From assembly GCA_903886275.1 (NCBI GenBank), contig CAISLN010000119.1:1-64000 (forward strand): a stretch of 64,000 nucleotides of DNA, read 5' to 3'. Shown piece by piece: positions 26,845 to 36,485 of this stretch. Position 1 is the first letter of the stretch; each line of letters opens with the position of its first letter. This DNA comes from an uncultured beta proteobacterium. GTDB lineage: Bacteria; Pseudomonadota; Gammaproteobacteria; Burkholderiales; Burkholderiaceae_C. A program made the position numbers and the translations under genes. The notes under the pieces were generated by a model, which did not search any database, had not been told where the DNA came from, and saw nothing but the letters and a program-made list of their open reading frames with translations.

Positions 26845-27456
26845 CTAGCGCTCCCTGAGTGCCATGACAGCAGCGCGGGCGCGCTCAAGAAAGGCACGTC
26901 GCTCTTCGCCCGGCTGCAGTTGCATGGGCGCGCCAAAGGTCACCGAGCACAGCACCGGCACCGGCACCACTTCACCCTTGGGCAGCACATGCTGCACGTT
27001 GTTGATCCAGGCCGGCACCAGTACCGCCTGCGGGCGCTGCAACGCCAGGTTGTACAGGCCGGCCTTGAAGGCCTGTGGCTCACCCTTGTGGCCGCGCGTG
27101 CCTTCGGGAAACAAGATGATGGAGTCGCCCTGGTCCAGGGCTTCGAGCAGGGGCTCCAGCGGGTCCTCGTCGGCCGTGCGTTCACGCGAAACATAAATGA
27201 CATTGAACACTGCGGTGGTCAGCCATTGCTTGAAGGGGGTTTTGGTCCAGTAGTCGCGCGCGGCAATGGCGCGCGTTACGTGGCGCAGTTCCTTGGGCAG
27301 GGCGGCCCAGATCATCACCAGGTCGGCATGGCTTTGGTGGTTGGCAAAGTAAATGCGCTGCTCCGCCTTGGGCGGGCAGCCGACCCAGCGGGCCTGGGAA
27401 CCGGTGAGCACCCGGATCAGTCCCAGCAGGAAGTAAGACATCAACTTGGCCAGCAT
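26845..27456 (-). CDS. 1-acyl-sn-glycerol-3-phosphate acyltransferase-like (PlsC family)
   Basis: IYFANHQSHADLVMIW (H-X4-D), ILFPEGTRGHKGE. Confidence 0.88.
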   Translation of the reverse strand: MLAKLMSYFLLGLIRVLTGSQARWVGCPPKAEQRIYFANHQSHADLVMIWAALPKELRHVTRAIAARDYWTKTPFKQWLTTAVFNVIYVSRERTADEDPLEPLLEALDQGDSIILFPEGTRGHKGEPQAFKAGLYNLALQRPQAVLVPAWINNVQHVLPKGEVVPVPVLCSVTFGAPMQLQPGEERRAFLERARAAVMALRER

Positions 27457-27467
27457 GGCTACCGCCC

Positions 27468-28169
27468 TTAAAGGCCCAGGCTCTGCAGGCTGATAAGGCC
27501 TTTTGGAGTGCGCAGTTCCACCGCGATATTGGCCGGGCCGGTTTCCAGCGCTATGCCTTCCAGGCCGAGTGCCTCATAGGCCGGGCGCAGCTTGTCGGCC
27601 GAAGGATGGCTGACGGCAATGCTTTGCAGCGCCACGCCGGAGCGCGGCAGGCTGTTGCGCGGGTGCAGGCGCGTCGGCTCGGCGTCTTCCGGTTGGCCCC
27701 ATTGGATCAGGCTGGGCAGCGCCCCGTTGAAGAGGCGCTGGCCGTCATCGCGCACCGTGATCTGCCACTGCAGCACGCCCTTGCGGGTGTGGCGCTTAGC
27801 GCGCACTGCGGGGCCACGGTCCATGCCCAGGGTTTTGAGGGCAATGCGGGCGCCTTGGATGTCGTCGGTGCTCGCCACAAAGTGGGCCAGACGCGGCTCC
27901 AGCGCCACAGCGGCCTGTACCTGCGCGTCGTCCATGTCAAACCAGCGTTTGCCCTGGGCTGGTGCCTTGGCCTGCGGGTCGATGGCAATGATTTCCAGAT
28001 AGGCCAGGGGATAGGCAGGCGTGGCAATCTTGAACAGGCGGTTATGCGTGCCGAACTGGCTGTGCTCGCCGCCGGGGCCGGGGGTGATGCCCAGCGTGGC
28101 CTCGCACCACTGCACACCCTGCTCCAGGGTTTTTGCCAGCACCACCAAATGATCAAGTTGTGTTTTCAT
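27468..28169 (-). CDS. VOC/glyoxalase-like domain protein
   Basis: QLDHLVVLAKTLEQGVQWCEATLGITPGPGGEHSQFGTHNRLFKI. Confidence 0.8.
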   Translation of the reverse strand: MKTQLDHLVVLAKTLEQGVQWCEATLGITPGPGGEHSQFGTHNRLFKIATPAYPLAYLEIIAIDPQAKAPAQGKRWFDMDDAQVQAAVALEPRLAHFVASTDDIQGARIALKTLGMDRGPAVRAKRHTRKGVLQWQITVRDDGQRLFNGALPSLIQWGQPEDAEPTRLHPRNSLPRSGVALQSIAVSHPSADKLRPAYEALGLEGIALETGPANIAVELRTPKGLISLQSLGL

Positions 28170-28199
28170 GGCCGCACCATACCACCCGGCGGGCTGGGC

Positions 28200-28916
28200 T
28201 CAGGGCAGCCGGGCGTCGCCTATGCGGGCGGCAATCACCCCGGCACGCCCGCTCAGGTAGGCCGAGTTGGGCGTCTTCTCGAAGTACTTGGGGCGCGGCA
28301 GCATGACCACCAGGCGCGCGGCCTCATAGGCGCTCAGGCGCGATGCCGGTTTGCGAAAGTAATGCTGGGCGGCAGCCTCTGCGCCAAACACGCCCTCGCC
28401 CCATTCCACGTTGTTGAGGTAAATTTCCAGAATGCGCGGCTTGCTTAAGCAGATTTCCAGCGCCAGGGTCAGCACGAATTCCTGGCCCTTGCGCAACAGG
28501 GTGCGCTCGCCCGAAAGGAACAGATTTTTTGCCAGCTGCTGGGTGATGGTGGAGCCGCCCACCACCTTGGGCGGTTTGCTGGTGCCCTTTTGCTCGGCGC
28601 GCAACTCGGCCCGGTTGTTTTTTGCCCAGGCTTTTTCCAGGGCGTCCCAGTCCACGCCGTCATGGCTGGCAAAGCCATCGTCTTCCGATGCGATGACCGC
28701 GCGTTTGAGGTTGTCGGGAATTTGTCCATAGGCCAGCCATTGCTGGGACCAGGGCAGGGCGCCCTTGTCGCGCGCAACGCGCCAAGCTTCGGAGCGCTGG
28801 AATGCGGTGGACTGGGGATTGACCACGGCCATCAGGGCGATGCGGACAACAAGGAAGACTTGAAGGCACAACAGTGCCAGGGCACACAGGCCCAGCCAAC
28901 GCCACAGCGCCCTCAT
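28200..28916 (-). CDS. mtgA: monofunctional biosynthetic peptidoglycan transglycosylase
   Basis: VIASEDDGFASHDGVDW, GGSTITQQLAKNLFLSGERT, EIYLNNVEWGEGVFGAEAAA. Confidence 0.95.
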   Translation of the reverse strand: MRALWRWLGLCALALLCLQVFLVVRIALMAVVNPQSTAFQRSEAWRVARDKGALPWSQQWLAYGQIPDNLKRAVIASEDDGFASHDGVDWDALEKAWAKNNRAELRAEQKGTSKPPKVVGGSTITQQLAKNLFLSGERTLLRKGQEFVLTLALEICLSKPRILEIYLNNVEWGEGVFGAEAAAQHYFRKPASRLSAYEAARLVVMLPRPKYFEKTPNSAYLSGRAGVIAARIGDARLP

Positions 28917-29773
28917 GGTGTGGCGCTGACCCGTGCTTGCAGGGTATCGTCGCGCGTGAAGCGAAAGCGCGACACCATCACCAGCTGGTCAAACTCCTTG
29001 CGCATGGCTGGGCTGAAGGGGCCAAAGGGACCAGCGGTGCGGGCTATGGCCGCAGCACGGCGGTCTAGCACCGGATTGCCGGAACTTGAAACCACCTCTG
29101 TGTTGAGTACGCGGCCATCAAAATTGATGGTGATGATCATGCTCAGGTCGCCGTAGAGTTTCTTGCCATTGACGGCAGGGAAGTTTTCTGTGCCCCGGTC
29201 TTCAATCGCGTGGCGCAGGTGGTCGTAATACAGGGCATAGACTTCCTCGCGGGTGGACGGGCTGATGTAGCGCTTCTTGGGGCGGGAGTTTTCGCTGTTG
29301 ATGCGGCGCTCGATCTCGGCCAGCAGTTTGACCAGTTGTTTGCGCTTTTCCTCGCGCTCGGCTTGGTCGGCCGTGCTGGTCAGGTCCTTGGGTGCGGACT
29401 GCGGCATGCGGGCGATCTGCTGCTTCAAGTCGGACAGCATCAGGCTTTGCTGTTCCTGCATCTTCTGCAGCTTGCTGGCGCTGATGTTCTCCAGCGTGTC
29501 ACCCAGATCGGTAAATTCCGAGGGCGGCAAGGGGCTGGTGGCGCGTCCCTGTTCGGCTTCTCCCCCGCCGGCCAGCGAATTTTGGGCAATCGCCTTGGCC
29601 TTGGTGAGCTTTTCGTTGGTGCGGGCGTTGACCAGGATGACTTCCAGCGGCGTGTCCTCGAACACCCGGTGGAAGGACGCAGGATCGATAAAGCGCACCG
29701 AAAGCAGCAAGCCGTGCACCGCGATGGATGCACCTAGGGCGAGCTGCAATGTACTGTATTTTGAAAAATTCAC
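28913..29773 (-). CDS. TonB C-terminal domain (energy transducer-like) protein
   Basis: N-terminal TM; YGDLSMIITINFDGRVLNTEVVSSSGNPVLDRRAAAIARTAGPFGPFSP; ATGA overlap with mtgA. Confidence 0.8.
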   Translation of the reverse strand: MNFSKYSTLQLALGASIAVHGLLLSVRFIDPASFHRVFEDTPLEVILVNARTNEKLTKAKAIAQNSLAGGGEAEQGRATSPLPPSEFTDLGDTLENISASKLQKMQEQQSLMLSDLKQQIARMPQSAPKDLTSTADQAEREEKRKQLVKLLAEIERRINSENSRPKKRYISPSTREEVYALYYDHLRHAIEDRGTENFPAVNGKKLYGDLSMIITINFDGRVLNTEVVSSSGNPVLDRRAAAIARTAGPFGPFSPAMRKEFDQLVMVSRFRFTRDDTLQARVSATP

Positions 29774-31842
29774 TAGGCGGGATTATCACCAGATCCTTCG
29801 CCGGTGTCGCTTACATCCACGGCAATCGCAATCGGCCCCACCACTTCATCGTCGTCCTCTTCGGGCTCGTCCAGGAGTTCATCGTTGCTTTGTGTCACCG
29901 GTGCGTCCAGCCGCTCGGTCACGGTGCCGTTCACATCCAGCGTGATCAGGTCGATTTCGCCCAGCTTGACGCGCACCCGGGCGTTGCGCGGCAGGCCCTG
30001 CGCACCCATGACCGGCAGCACCAGCGGCAGCGCGTCTGCGCGCACCAGGTTTTCCTTGAACAGGCTGGCCACCAGTTCGGTGACATTGTTTTGCTGCAGA
30101 TAACGCAGGGTCCAGAAACGCTCCATGCCGCTCTGGTAGCCGTTGTAGGCGCTGTAGGCAGCATCGAAGGACGAGATGATGGAAAACAGCTCGGCGTCCT
30201 TGGGTTTGAAGGGCGCCACCAGGGCCGCTGTCTTGCCGTGGCGGGCGCAGGCAATGATTTGCCATTGGTTGACCAGATCGGTATAGCGGCGTAGCGGCGA
30301 GGTGCTCCAGGCGTAGCTCGGCACGCCAATGCCGGCGTGCGGCAGGGCGCGCGTGCCCATGCGCACCTTGACGCCAGGCGCCAGCGACGCTTGGCTGCGG
30401 TAAATGCCGGGCACGCCCATCTCTGCCATCCAGCTGCCCCAGGTGCTATTGGCCAGGATCATGGCCTCGGCGACGATCAGGTCCAGTGGCGCCCCCCGCA
30501 TGCGGGTGCTGATTTCCACTGTCTCTTCTCCGGTGGGCTCCGTGCCGGCCAAAGAGGGGTCGGTGCGGACCAGGCGGAAGTTGTAGTCCGGGCGGTTAAA
30601 GGTCTCGGGCTTGCCGCGCACCACTTCGCGTTTGGCCTTGAGGTCGCGCGCCAGGCGGTGCAAAAAGGCCAGGTCGGTGCGCAGACCGGTGAGCGCCTCG
30701 GGCTCAGAGTCGTGGTTAAAGGCGGGGTCCTGCAGCCAGGGCTCGGTGACGATGGCGTCGAGCTGGTCGTGGCGTAGGTTGTGAACGATGGGCACGCGCT
30801 CCAACTTGGTCTCGCTGCCCTTGATCTCCAGCGTGGCCTCGTCCAGCGTCACGTACAACGAGACGGCAGGACAATCGCGCCCGGCCTGCAGGGTGTAGCT
30901 CTGCACCACCTCGTCGGGCAGCATGGTGACCTTGTAGCCGGGCATGTAGACGGTGGACAGGCGCGCGCGCCCCAGCACATCGACCGGGCTGCCCGGCTGA
31001 ATGGCCAGGCCGGGAGCAGCAATGTGGATGCCCACGATGACAGTGCCGCTGCCCAGGCCTTGCACCGAGAGGGCATCGTCGATTTCGGTGGTTTGCGAGT
31101 CGTCGATCGAATAGGCCTGCGCCGTGGAGAGCGGCAAGTTGTCCACAATGGGCGGCGCACTGATGGGCGCAAAGCCGCAGCCCTTGGGGAAGTTCTCCAG
31201 CAGGAAGCGCTTCCAGTGGAACAGGTAGGGCGAGCGGATGGCGCCGGCCTTTTGCAGCAGCTCCAGCGGCGCGGTGTGGGTGGCGCGCGAGGCCTCCACC
31301 ACGGCCTTGTATTCGGGGGCGTTTTTGTCGGGCTTGAACAAGAGCTTGTAGAGCTGGTCCTGGATGGCATCCGGGCACCGGCCCTCGCCGAGTTCGCGGG
31401 CCCAAAAGACGATCTGCTCGGCAACCAGGCGCTTCTTCTCAATCGCTGCCAGGGCCAACGCAATGATTTCGGCCGGGGCCCGCTTGAAGCGGCCCTTGCC
31501 GGAGCGGCGAAAGTAATGCGGCGCCTCGAACAGTTTGAACAGCATGCCCGATTGCTGCTCCTGTGTGGCGTTGTCCGAGAAATAGTCGCGCGCCAGGTCG
31601 GCGAAGCCGAATTCCTCCTCGGGCGCAAATTCCCAGGCCATCTCCAGTTCGATGCCTGCAGCGCAGGCCTGCGCTGCCTGCACAAAGGCGGCCGGCGCGG
31701 GCTTTTCGAACTTGATCAGCATATTGCTGGTCTTGACCTTGACGCGCTTGCCACTGTCCAACTCCACCTGTGCAGAGGCATCCGCCTCCGACAGCACCCG
31801 ACCGGCCATGAATTTTCCGGCTTCTTCAAACAATAAAAACAT
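29773..31842 (-). CDS. RNB-domain exoribonuclease (RNase II/R family)
   Basis: YSIDDSQTTEIDDALSVQ, YRSQASLAPG, YAWSTSPLRRYTDLVNQWQI; upstream extension of the ORF to 32571 rejected. Confidence 0.9.
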   Translation of the reverse strand: MFLLFEEAGKFMAGRVLSEADASAQVELDSGKRVKVKTSNMLIKFEKPAPAAFVQAAQACAAGIELEMAWEFAPEEEFGFADLARDYFSDNATQEQQSGMLFKLFEAPHYFRRSGKGRFKRAPAEIIALALAAIEKKRLVAEQIVFWARELGEGRCPDAIQDQLYKLLFKPDKNAPEYKAVVEASRATHTAPLELLQKAGAIRSPYLFHWKRFLLENFPKGCGFAPISAPPIVDNLPLSTAQAYSIDDSQTTEIDDALSVQGLGSGTVIVGIHIAAPGLAIQPGSPVDVLGRARLSTVYMPGYKVTMLPDEVVQSYTLQAGRDCPAVSLYVTLDEATLEIKGSETKLERVPIVHNLRHDQLDAIVTEPWLQDPAFNHDSEPEALTGLRTDLAFLHRLARDLKAKREVVRGKPETFNRPDYNFRLVRTDPSLAGTEPTGEETVEISTRMRGAPLDLIVAEAMILANSTWGSWMAEMGVPGIYRSQASLAPGVKVRMGTRALPHAGIGVPSYAWSTSPLRRYTDLVNQWQIIACARHGKTAALVAPFKPKDAELFSIISSFDAAYSAYNGYQSGMERFWTLRYLQQNNVTELVASLFKENLVRADALPLVLPVMGAQGLPRNARVRVKLGEIDLITLDVNGTVTERLDAPVTQSNDELLDEPEEDDDEVVGPIAIAVDVSDTGEGSGDNPA

Positions 31843-31925
31843 GGGGGCATTGTCTCTGTATTTGGGACGGGGCTGTTTTGGACCTGCGCCCGGCACAGCC
31901 CTTAGAGGGTGGAGGCGCAGCGGTG

Positions 31926-32507
31926 TCAGCAGTCCAGGTAGTTCATGACGGCTGGCAGGTGATTGGCAAAGTCGCTGAGGGCATGGTCCCCACCTTCTAG
32001 CAGCAAGAGCCTGCTTGCGGCGTAGCGGGCCTGCATTTCGCGCCAGTCCAGCACCTCGTCGCCCTTGGCGATGATGGCCAGGTAATTCTGCGGTTGGCGC
32101 AGTGCGCCGCAGGCCAGGTCGCGCAGTTGCTGCACATATTCCTCCTTGAAATAGAAGGATTCCTCGGGGGCGTGGAACTGGGTTTGCTGGCCTATGTATT
32201 GCTCCAGGTCGCGCGCCGGGTTGACGGCAGGGTTGAGCACAACGGCGCGGCAAGCGCGCTGCTCGGCCACCCAGGTGGCGTAAAAGCCGCCCAGCGAGGA
32301 GCCGACGACGGCCATGCGCTCGGACGGCCAATCTGCGGTGGACTGGTTGACCATTTCCATGGCCTCCAGCGGCGAGGGTGGCAGTTGCGCACAGTGCCAG
32401 ACCACATGGGGATGTTGCTGCGCCATGCTGCTTGCCATCAGGCGGGCCTTGGCCGATTGCGGGGAGGAGCGAAAGCCGTGCAGGTAAAGAAGATGGGTGG
32501 TTTTCAT
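31926..32507 (-). CDS. YqiA/YcfP-family alpha/beta-hydrolase esterase
   Basis: LLYLHGFRSSPQSAKA, VVGSSLGGFYATWVAEQ, LLEGGDHALSDF. Confidence 0.85.
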   Translation of the reverse strand: MKTTHLLYLHGFRSSPQSAKARLMASSMAQQHPHVVWHCAQLPPSPLEAMEMVNQSTADWPSERMAVVGSSLGGFYATWVAEQRACRAVVLNPAVNPARDLEQYIGQQTQFHAPEESFYFKEEYVQQLRDLACGALRQPQNYLAIIAKGDEVLDWREMQARYAASRLLLLEGGDHALSDFANHLPAVMNYLDC

Positions 32508-32550
32508 GGTGGGAATCGTAAGGGGTGGGCTTGGCTGGATAATTGTGCTT

Positions 32551-33705
32551 ATGGCTTCTCCATTTACCCAACCTTCACTGCGCCAGCGTATCGCCCCCTG
32601 GTTCGCCGGCTTTGACGGCCCGCTGGCTTTTGCCGTGTTTTTGCTCGCCTGCGGCGGCATGCTGACCATGTATTCCTCTGGCTGGGACCACGGAACCCGC
32701 TTTGAAGACCATGCGCGCAATATGCTGATAGCTGCGGCCATCATGTTTGTGGTGGCGCAGATTCCGCCTCAGCGTCTGATGGCCTTGGCAGTACCCCTGT
32801 ACGTTGTGGGTGTCACCTTGCTGATCGCGGTGGCTGTCTTCGGTGTGACCAAAAAGGGCGCCAAGCGCTGGCTCAATGTGGGCATCACCATTCAGCCCAG
32901 CGAGGTGCTCAAGATCGCCATGCCGCTGATGCTGGCCTGGTGGTTCCAAAAGCGCGAGGGGCAGTTGCGCCCGCTGGACTTCGCCGTGGCCACCGCCTTG
33001 CTGGCGGTGCCGGTGGCGCTGGTCATCAAGCAGCCCGACCTGGGCACGGCACTTTTGATTTTGGCGGCTGGCATGTCGGTGATCTACTTTGCCGGCATGA
33101 GCTGGAAGCTGATCGTTCCGCCCATTGTCATTGGCCTGGTGGGGGTTGTGCTGATCGTGGTGTTTGAGCCCACTCTGTGTGCCGATGGCGTGCGCTGGCC
33201 GGTGTTGCACGACTACCAACAGCAGCGCATCTGCACCCTGCTGGACCCCACGCGTGACCCGCTGGGCAAGGGGTTTCACATCATCCAGGGCATGATCGCC
33301 ATCGGCTCGGGCGGCGTTTTCGGCCTGGGCTTTATGCAGGGCACGCAGACGCACCTGGAGTTCATTCCCGAGCGCACCACCGACTTCATCTTTGCCGCCT
33401 TCTCAGAAGAGTTTGGCCTCGTGGGCAACCTGTGCCTGATTGCGGCCTTTATTTTCCTGATCCTGCGCGGACTGGCGATTGCGCTGGATGCCCCCACTTT
33501 GTTTGCGCGCCTGCTGGCCGGTAGCCTGACCATGATTTTTTTCACCTACGCCTTTGTCAATATGGGCATGGTCAGCGGCATCTTGCCTGTGGTGGGTGTG
33601 CCCCTGCCCTTTATTAGCTACGGTGGCACGGCGATGGTGACGTTGGGCCTGGCGCTCGGGATTTTGATGTCGATTGCGAATTCGAAGCGACTGGTGCAGT
33701 CTTAG
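32551..33705 (+). CDS. rodA: rod shape-determining protein RodA (SEDS glycosyltransferase)
   Basis: polytopic SEDS; GAKRWLNVGITIQPSEVLKIAMPLMLAWW, PERTTDFIFAAFSEEFGLVG, VGVPLPFISYGGTAMVTLGLALGIL. Confidence 0.95.
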   Translation: MASPFTQPSLRQRIAPWFAGFDGPLAFAVFLLACGGMLTMYSSGWDHGTRFEDHARNMLIAAAIMFVVAQIPPQRLMALAVPLYVVGVTLLIAVAVFGVTKKGAKRWLNVGITIQPSEVLKIAMPLMLAWWFQKREGQLRPLDFAVATALLAVPVALVIKQPDLGTALLILAAGMSVIYFAGMSWKLIVPPIVIGLVGVVLIVVFEPTLCADGVRWPVLHDYQQQRICTLLDPTRDPLGKGFHIIQGMIAIGSGGVFGLGFMQGTQTHLEFIPERTTDFIFAAFSEEFGLVGNLCLIAAFIFLILRGLAIALDAPTLFARLLAGSLTMIFFTYAFVNMGMVSGILPVVGVPLPFISYGGTAMVTLGLALGILMSIANSKRLVQS

Positions 33706-33766
33706 GCTCCATAAGGTCTTGCCAGCGCTTGCGCCATGCGCTGAGCAGCGCGCCTAGAATCGCTGC

Positions 33767-35227
33767 ATGATTTCTCGCGAACCCACCATCGAACGCCTGG
33801 CCACGGCCAAAGCCCTGTTGCTCACCCCCTTTGGTCTGGATGAAACCCATCTGGCCCGTGCCCTGAATGAAATCAAGGCGCACAAGGTGGACGAGGCCGA
33901 TCTCTACTTTCAGTACACCCGCTCCGAGGGCTGGAGCCTGGAGGAGGGCATCGTCAAGACCGGGTCCTTTAGCATCGACCAGGGCGTGGGCGTGCGGGCG
34001 GTGAGCGGCGAGAAGACGGCCTTTGCCTATTCCGACGATATTTCCGAGGCCTCGCTGCTCGACGCGGCGCGCACCGTGCGCACCATCTCCGCCGCTGCCA
34101 AGTCGGCCCGCGTAAAGGCCGGCAAGCAAAAAATCGCCGCAGCCCGCAGCCTCTATACCGCGGTGGACCCGATCTCGACATTGGACAGCCAGGCCAAGGT
34201 GGACCTGTTGGGCCGAGTCGAGCGCATGGCCCGCGCCAAGGACCCGCGCGTGGCGCAGGTCATGGCCGGTCTGGCCGCCGAATACGACGTGGTGCTGGTG
34301 GCGCGCGCCGATGGCACGATTGCGGCCGATGTGCGCCCCTTGGTGCGCCTGTCGGTGACGGTGTTTGCAGAGCAAAAGGGCCGACGCGAAGTGGGCTCTG
34401 GCGGTGGCGGTGGCCGCTTTGGCTTGGCCTATTTCACCGATGCACAGATTCAGGAATATGTGGACCAGGCCGTGCATGCGGCGCTGACCAATCTGGACGC
34501 ACGACCGGCACCGGCTGGCGAGATGACGGTGGTGTTGGGCTCGGGTTGGCCCGGCATCCTCTTGCACGAGGCCATTGGCCACGGCTTGGAGGGCGACTTC
34601 AACCGCAAGGGGTCGAGTGCCTTTAGCGGTCGCATAGGCCAGCGCGTGGCGGCCAAGGGCGTGACCGTGCTCGACGACGGCACGCTGGCTGATCGCCGTG
34701 GCTCGCTCAATGTGGACGACGAGGGCAATGCCAGCCAGCGCAATGTGCTGATCGAGGACGGCATCCTCAAGGGCTATATCCAGGACAGCATGAACGCGCG
34801 CTTGATGGGCGTGGCACCCACCGGCAACGGTCGGCGCGAGAGCTATGCCCACATTCCAATGCCGCGCATGACCAACACCTACATGCTGGGCGGCGACAAG
34901 GCGCCCGAAGAAATCGTCAAGAGCATTAAGAAGGGCCTATACGCCACCAACTTCGGTGGTGGCCAGGTGGACATCACCTCGGGCAAGTTTGTCTTTTCCG
35001 CCAGCGAGGCCTACTGGGTGGAAAACGGCAAGATCCTGTACCCGGTCAAGGGCGCCACCATCGTGGGCAGCGGCCCGGAATGCCTGAAACGCGTCAGCAT
35101 GATCGGCAACGACATGAAGCTCGACAGCGGTGTGGGCACCTGTGGCAAGGAAGGCCAAAGCGTGCCGGTGGGCGTGGGTCAACCCACCCTGCGCATTGAC
35201 GGCTTGACCGTAGGCGGCACGGCTTAA
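33767..35227 (+). CDS. tldD: metalloprotease TldD
   Basis: [46 protein letters not shown]. Confidence 0.95.
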   Translation: MISREPTIERLATAKALLLTPFGLDETHLARALNEIKAHKVDEADLYFQYTRSEGWSLEEGIVKTGSFSIDQGVGVRAVSGEKTAFAYSDDISEASLLDAARTVRTISAAAKSARVKAGKQKIAAARSLYTAVDPISTLDSQAKVDLLGRVERMARAKDPRVAQVMAGLAAEYDVVLVARADGTIAADVRPLVRLSVTVFAEQKGRREVGSGGGGGRFGLAYFTDAQIQEYVDQAVHAALTNLDARPAPAGEMTVVLGSGWPGILLHEAIGHGLEGDFNRKGSSAFSGRIGQRVAAKGVTVLDDGTLADRRGSLNVDDEGNASQRNVLIEDGILKGYIQDSMNARLMGVAPTGNGRRESYAHIPMPRMTNTYMLGGDKAPEEIVKSIKKGLYATNFGGGQVDITSGKFVFSASEAYWVENGKILYPVKGATIVGSGPECLKRVSMIGNDMKLDSGVGTCGKEGQSVPVGVGQPTLRIDGLTVGGTA

Positions 35228-35239
35228 AAGCGACTTAGC

Positions 35240-35956
35240 GTGCGTCCGTTTTTCGCGGGTGCGCGCGACACCTTCCCGATGCTGGTGGGGGCTGCACCCT
35301 TTGGCGTGATCTTCGGCACCCTGGCCATTGGCAGTGGCCTGCCGGTCTGGCTGACGCTGGGTATGTCGCTGCTGGTGTTTGGCGGCTCCTCCCAGTTTGT
35401 GGCGGTCAGTCTGATCAGCAGCGGTGCTGCATTGCCGGTGATCTGGCTCACCACCTTTGTGGTCAACCTGCGCCATGCGCTTTACAGCGCCACGCTGCTG
35501 CCCTATGCGCGTGAGTTACCGGCGCGCTGGCGCTGGGCCCTGGCCTTCTGGCTCACGGATGAAACCTTTGCGGTGGTGGAAAACCAGTTGCGCCACCCTA
35601 CCGATGCCAAGGACGGCAGCTGGTACTGGCTGGGCTCATCGCTGGCCATGTACTTCAATTGGCAGCTCTGGACGCTTGTGGGCGTGGTGTTGGGCCAGAG
35701 TGCGCCCATGCTCGCCACGCTGGGCCTGGACTTCGCCATGGTCGCCACCTTTGCGGCCATCGTCGCCATGCAACTGCATGCGCGCCCGGTGCTGTTTGCG
35801 GCATTGGTGGCCGGCACGGTGGCGCTGCTGGCGCGTGAGCTGCCCTACAAGCTGGGCCTGATGCTGGCGGCAATGGCCGGCGTGGCTGCCGGGGTGATGA
35901 CCGAGAAGTTGTCAGAGCGCGTGAGCCGCGCCGCAGAGCCGCAGGCCCTGCCATGA
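35240..35956 (+). CDS. azlC: AzlC-family branched-chain amino acid exporter subunit
   Basis: [53 protein letters not shown]. Confidence 0.9.
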   Translation: MRPFFAGARDTFPMLVGAAPFGVIFGTLAIGSGLPVWLTLGMSLLVFGGSSQFVAVSLISSGAALPVIWLTTFVVNLRHALYSATLLPYARELPARWRWALAFWLTDETFAVVENQLRHPTDAKDGSWYWLGSSLAMYFNWQLWTLVGVVLGQSAPMLATLGLDFAMVATFAAIVAMQLHARPVLFAALVAGTVALLARELPYKLGLMLAAMAGVAAGVMTEKLSERVSRAAEPQALP

Positions 35957-36288
35957 ACGGCTACACGAACGCCGAATCGGCCCTGATCCTGATGGGTATG
36001 GTGCTGGTCACCTACGGTATACGCCTGAGCTTTTTGGTATTCGGTCACAGGGCCGCGTTTCCAGAATGGCTCAAGCGCGCCCTGCGCTATGTGCCGGCGG
36101 CCGTGCTGACGGCCCTCATCGTGCCAATGGCGTTGGCGCCGCAGGGTGCTGTGGATGTGTCGCTGCACAACGCCTATCTGCCCGGCACCATCGCGGCCGT
36201 GGCTGTGGCGCTGTGGACGCGCCAGACACTGGCGGCCATATTGGGTGGCTTTGTGGTCTACGGCCTGTGGCGCTGGTGGGTGGCCTGA
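35953..36288 (+). CDS. azlD: AzlD-family branched-chain amino acid exporter subunit
   Basis: [48 protein letters not shown]; overlaps azlC. Confidence 0.88.
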   Translation: MNGYTNAESALILMGMVLVTYGIRLSFLVFGHRAAFPEWLKRALRYVPAAVLTALIVPMALAPQGAVDVSLHNAYLPGTIAAVAVALWTRQTLAAILGGFVVYGLWRWWVA

Positions 36289-36325
36289 AAGTTCTGCGTT
36301 AAAGACATGTGCTACATTGGCCGCT

Positions 36326-36394
36326 ATGCATTCAGCAGCTTTTTTCTTTGGCTATTTTTGGTTCTCATGCGCCGGCGGCGATAGAGAGATCTGA
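36326..36394 (+). CDS. 22-aa leader peptide MHSAAFFFGYFWFSCAGGDREI (Phe/Tyr/Trp-rich) of the aroG attenuator
   Basis: ATG CAT TCA GCA GCT TTT TTC TTT GGC TAT TTT TGG TTC ... TGA; 5 Phe, 1 Tyr and 1 Trp within 8 codons, followed by a hairpin terminator before aroG. Confidence 0.85.
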   Translation: MHSAAFFFGYFWFSCAGGDREI

Positions 36395-36454
36395 ACGTAC
36401 CTGAGAAAAGTACCGAATCTTCCTAAAACCGCCGGCAACCCCGGCGGTTTTTTT
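36371..36454 (+). promoter_or_regulatory. transcription attenuator region upstream of aroG (antiterminator/terminator alternative)
   Basis: GCCGGCGG (36371-36378) is perfectly complementary to CCGCCGGC (36429-36436), the 5' arm of the terminator. Confidence 0.75.
36426..36454 (+). terminator. intrinsic terminator (attenuator) before aroG
   Basis: AAACCGCCGG-CAACC-CCGGCGGTTT followed by TTTT; 10-bp perfect stem. Confidence 0.9.
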
Positions 36455-36485
36455 ATGTGTGTTTGTTTAACCCAGGGAAAAGCCC

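Noticed and set aside
31843-32571. N-terminal extension of the RNB ribonuclease ORF up to 32571
   Set aside because: The extension is an alternate frame of the YqiA-like esterase; MFLLFEEAGKFMAGRV at 31842 is the plausible start.
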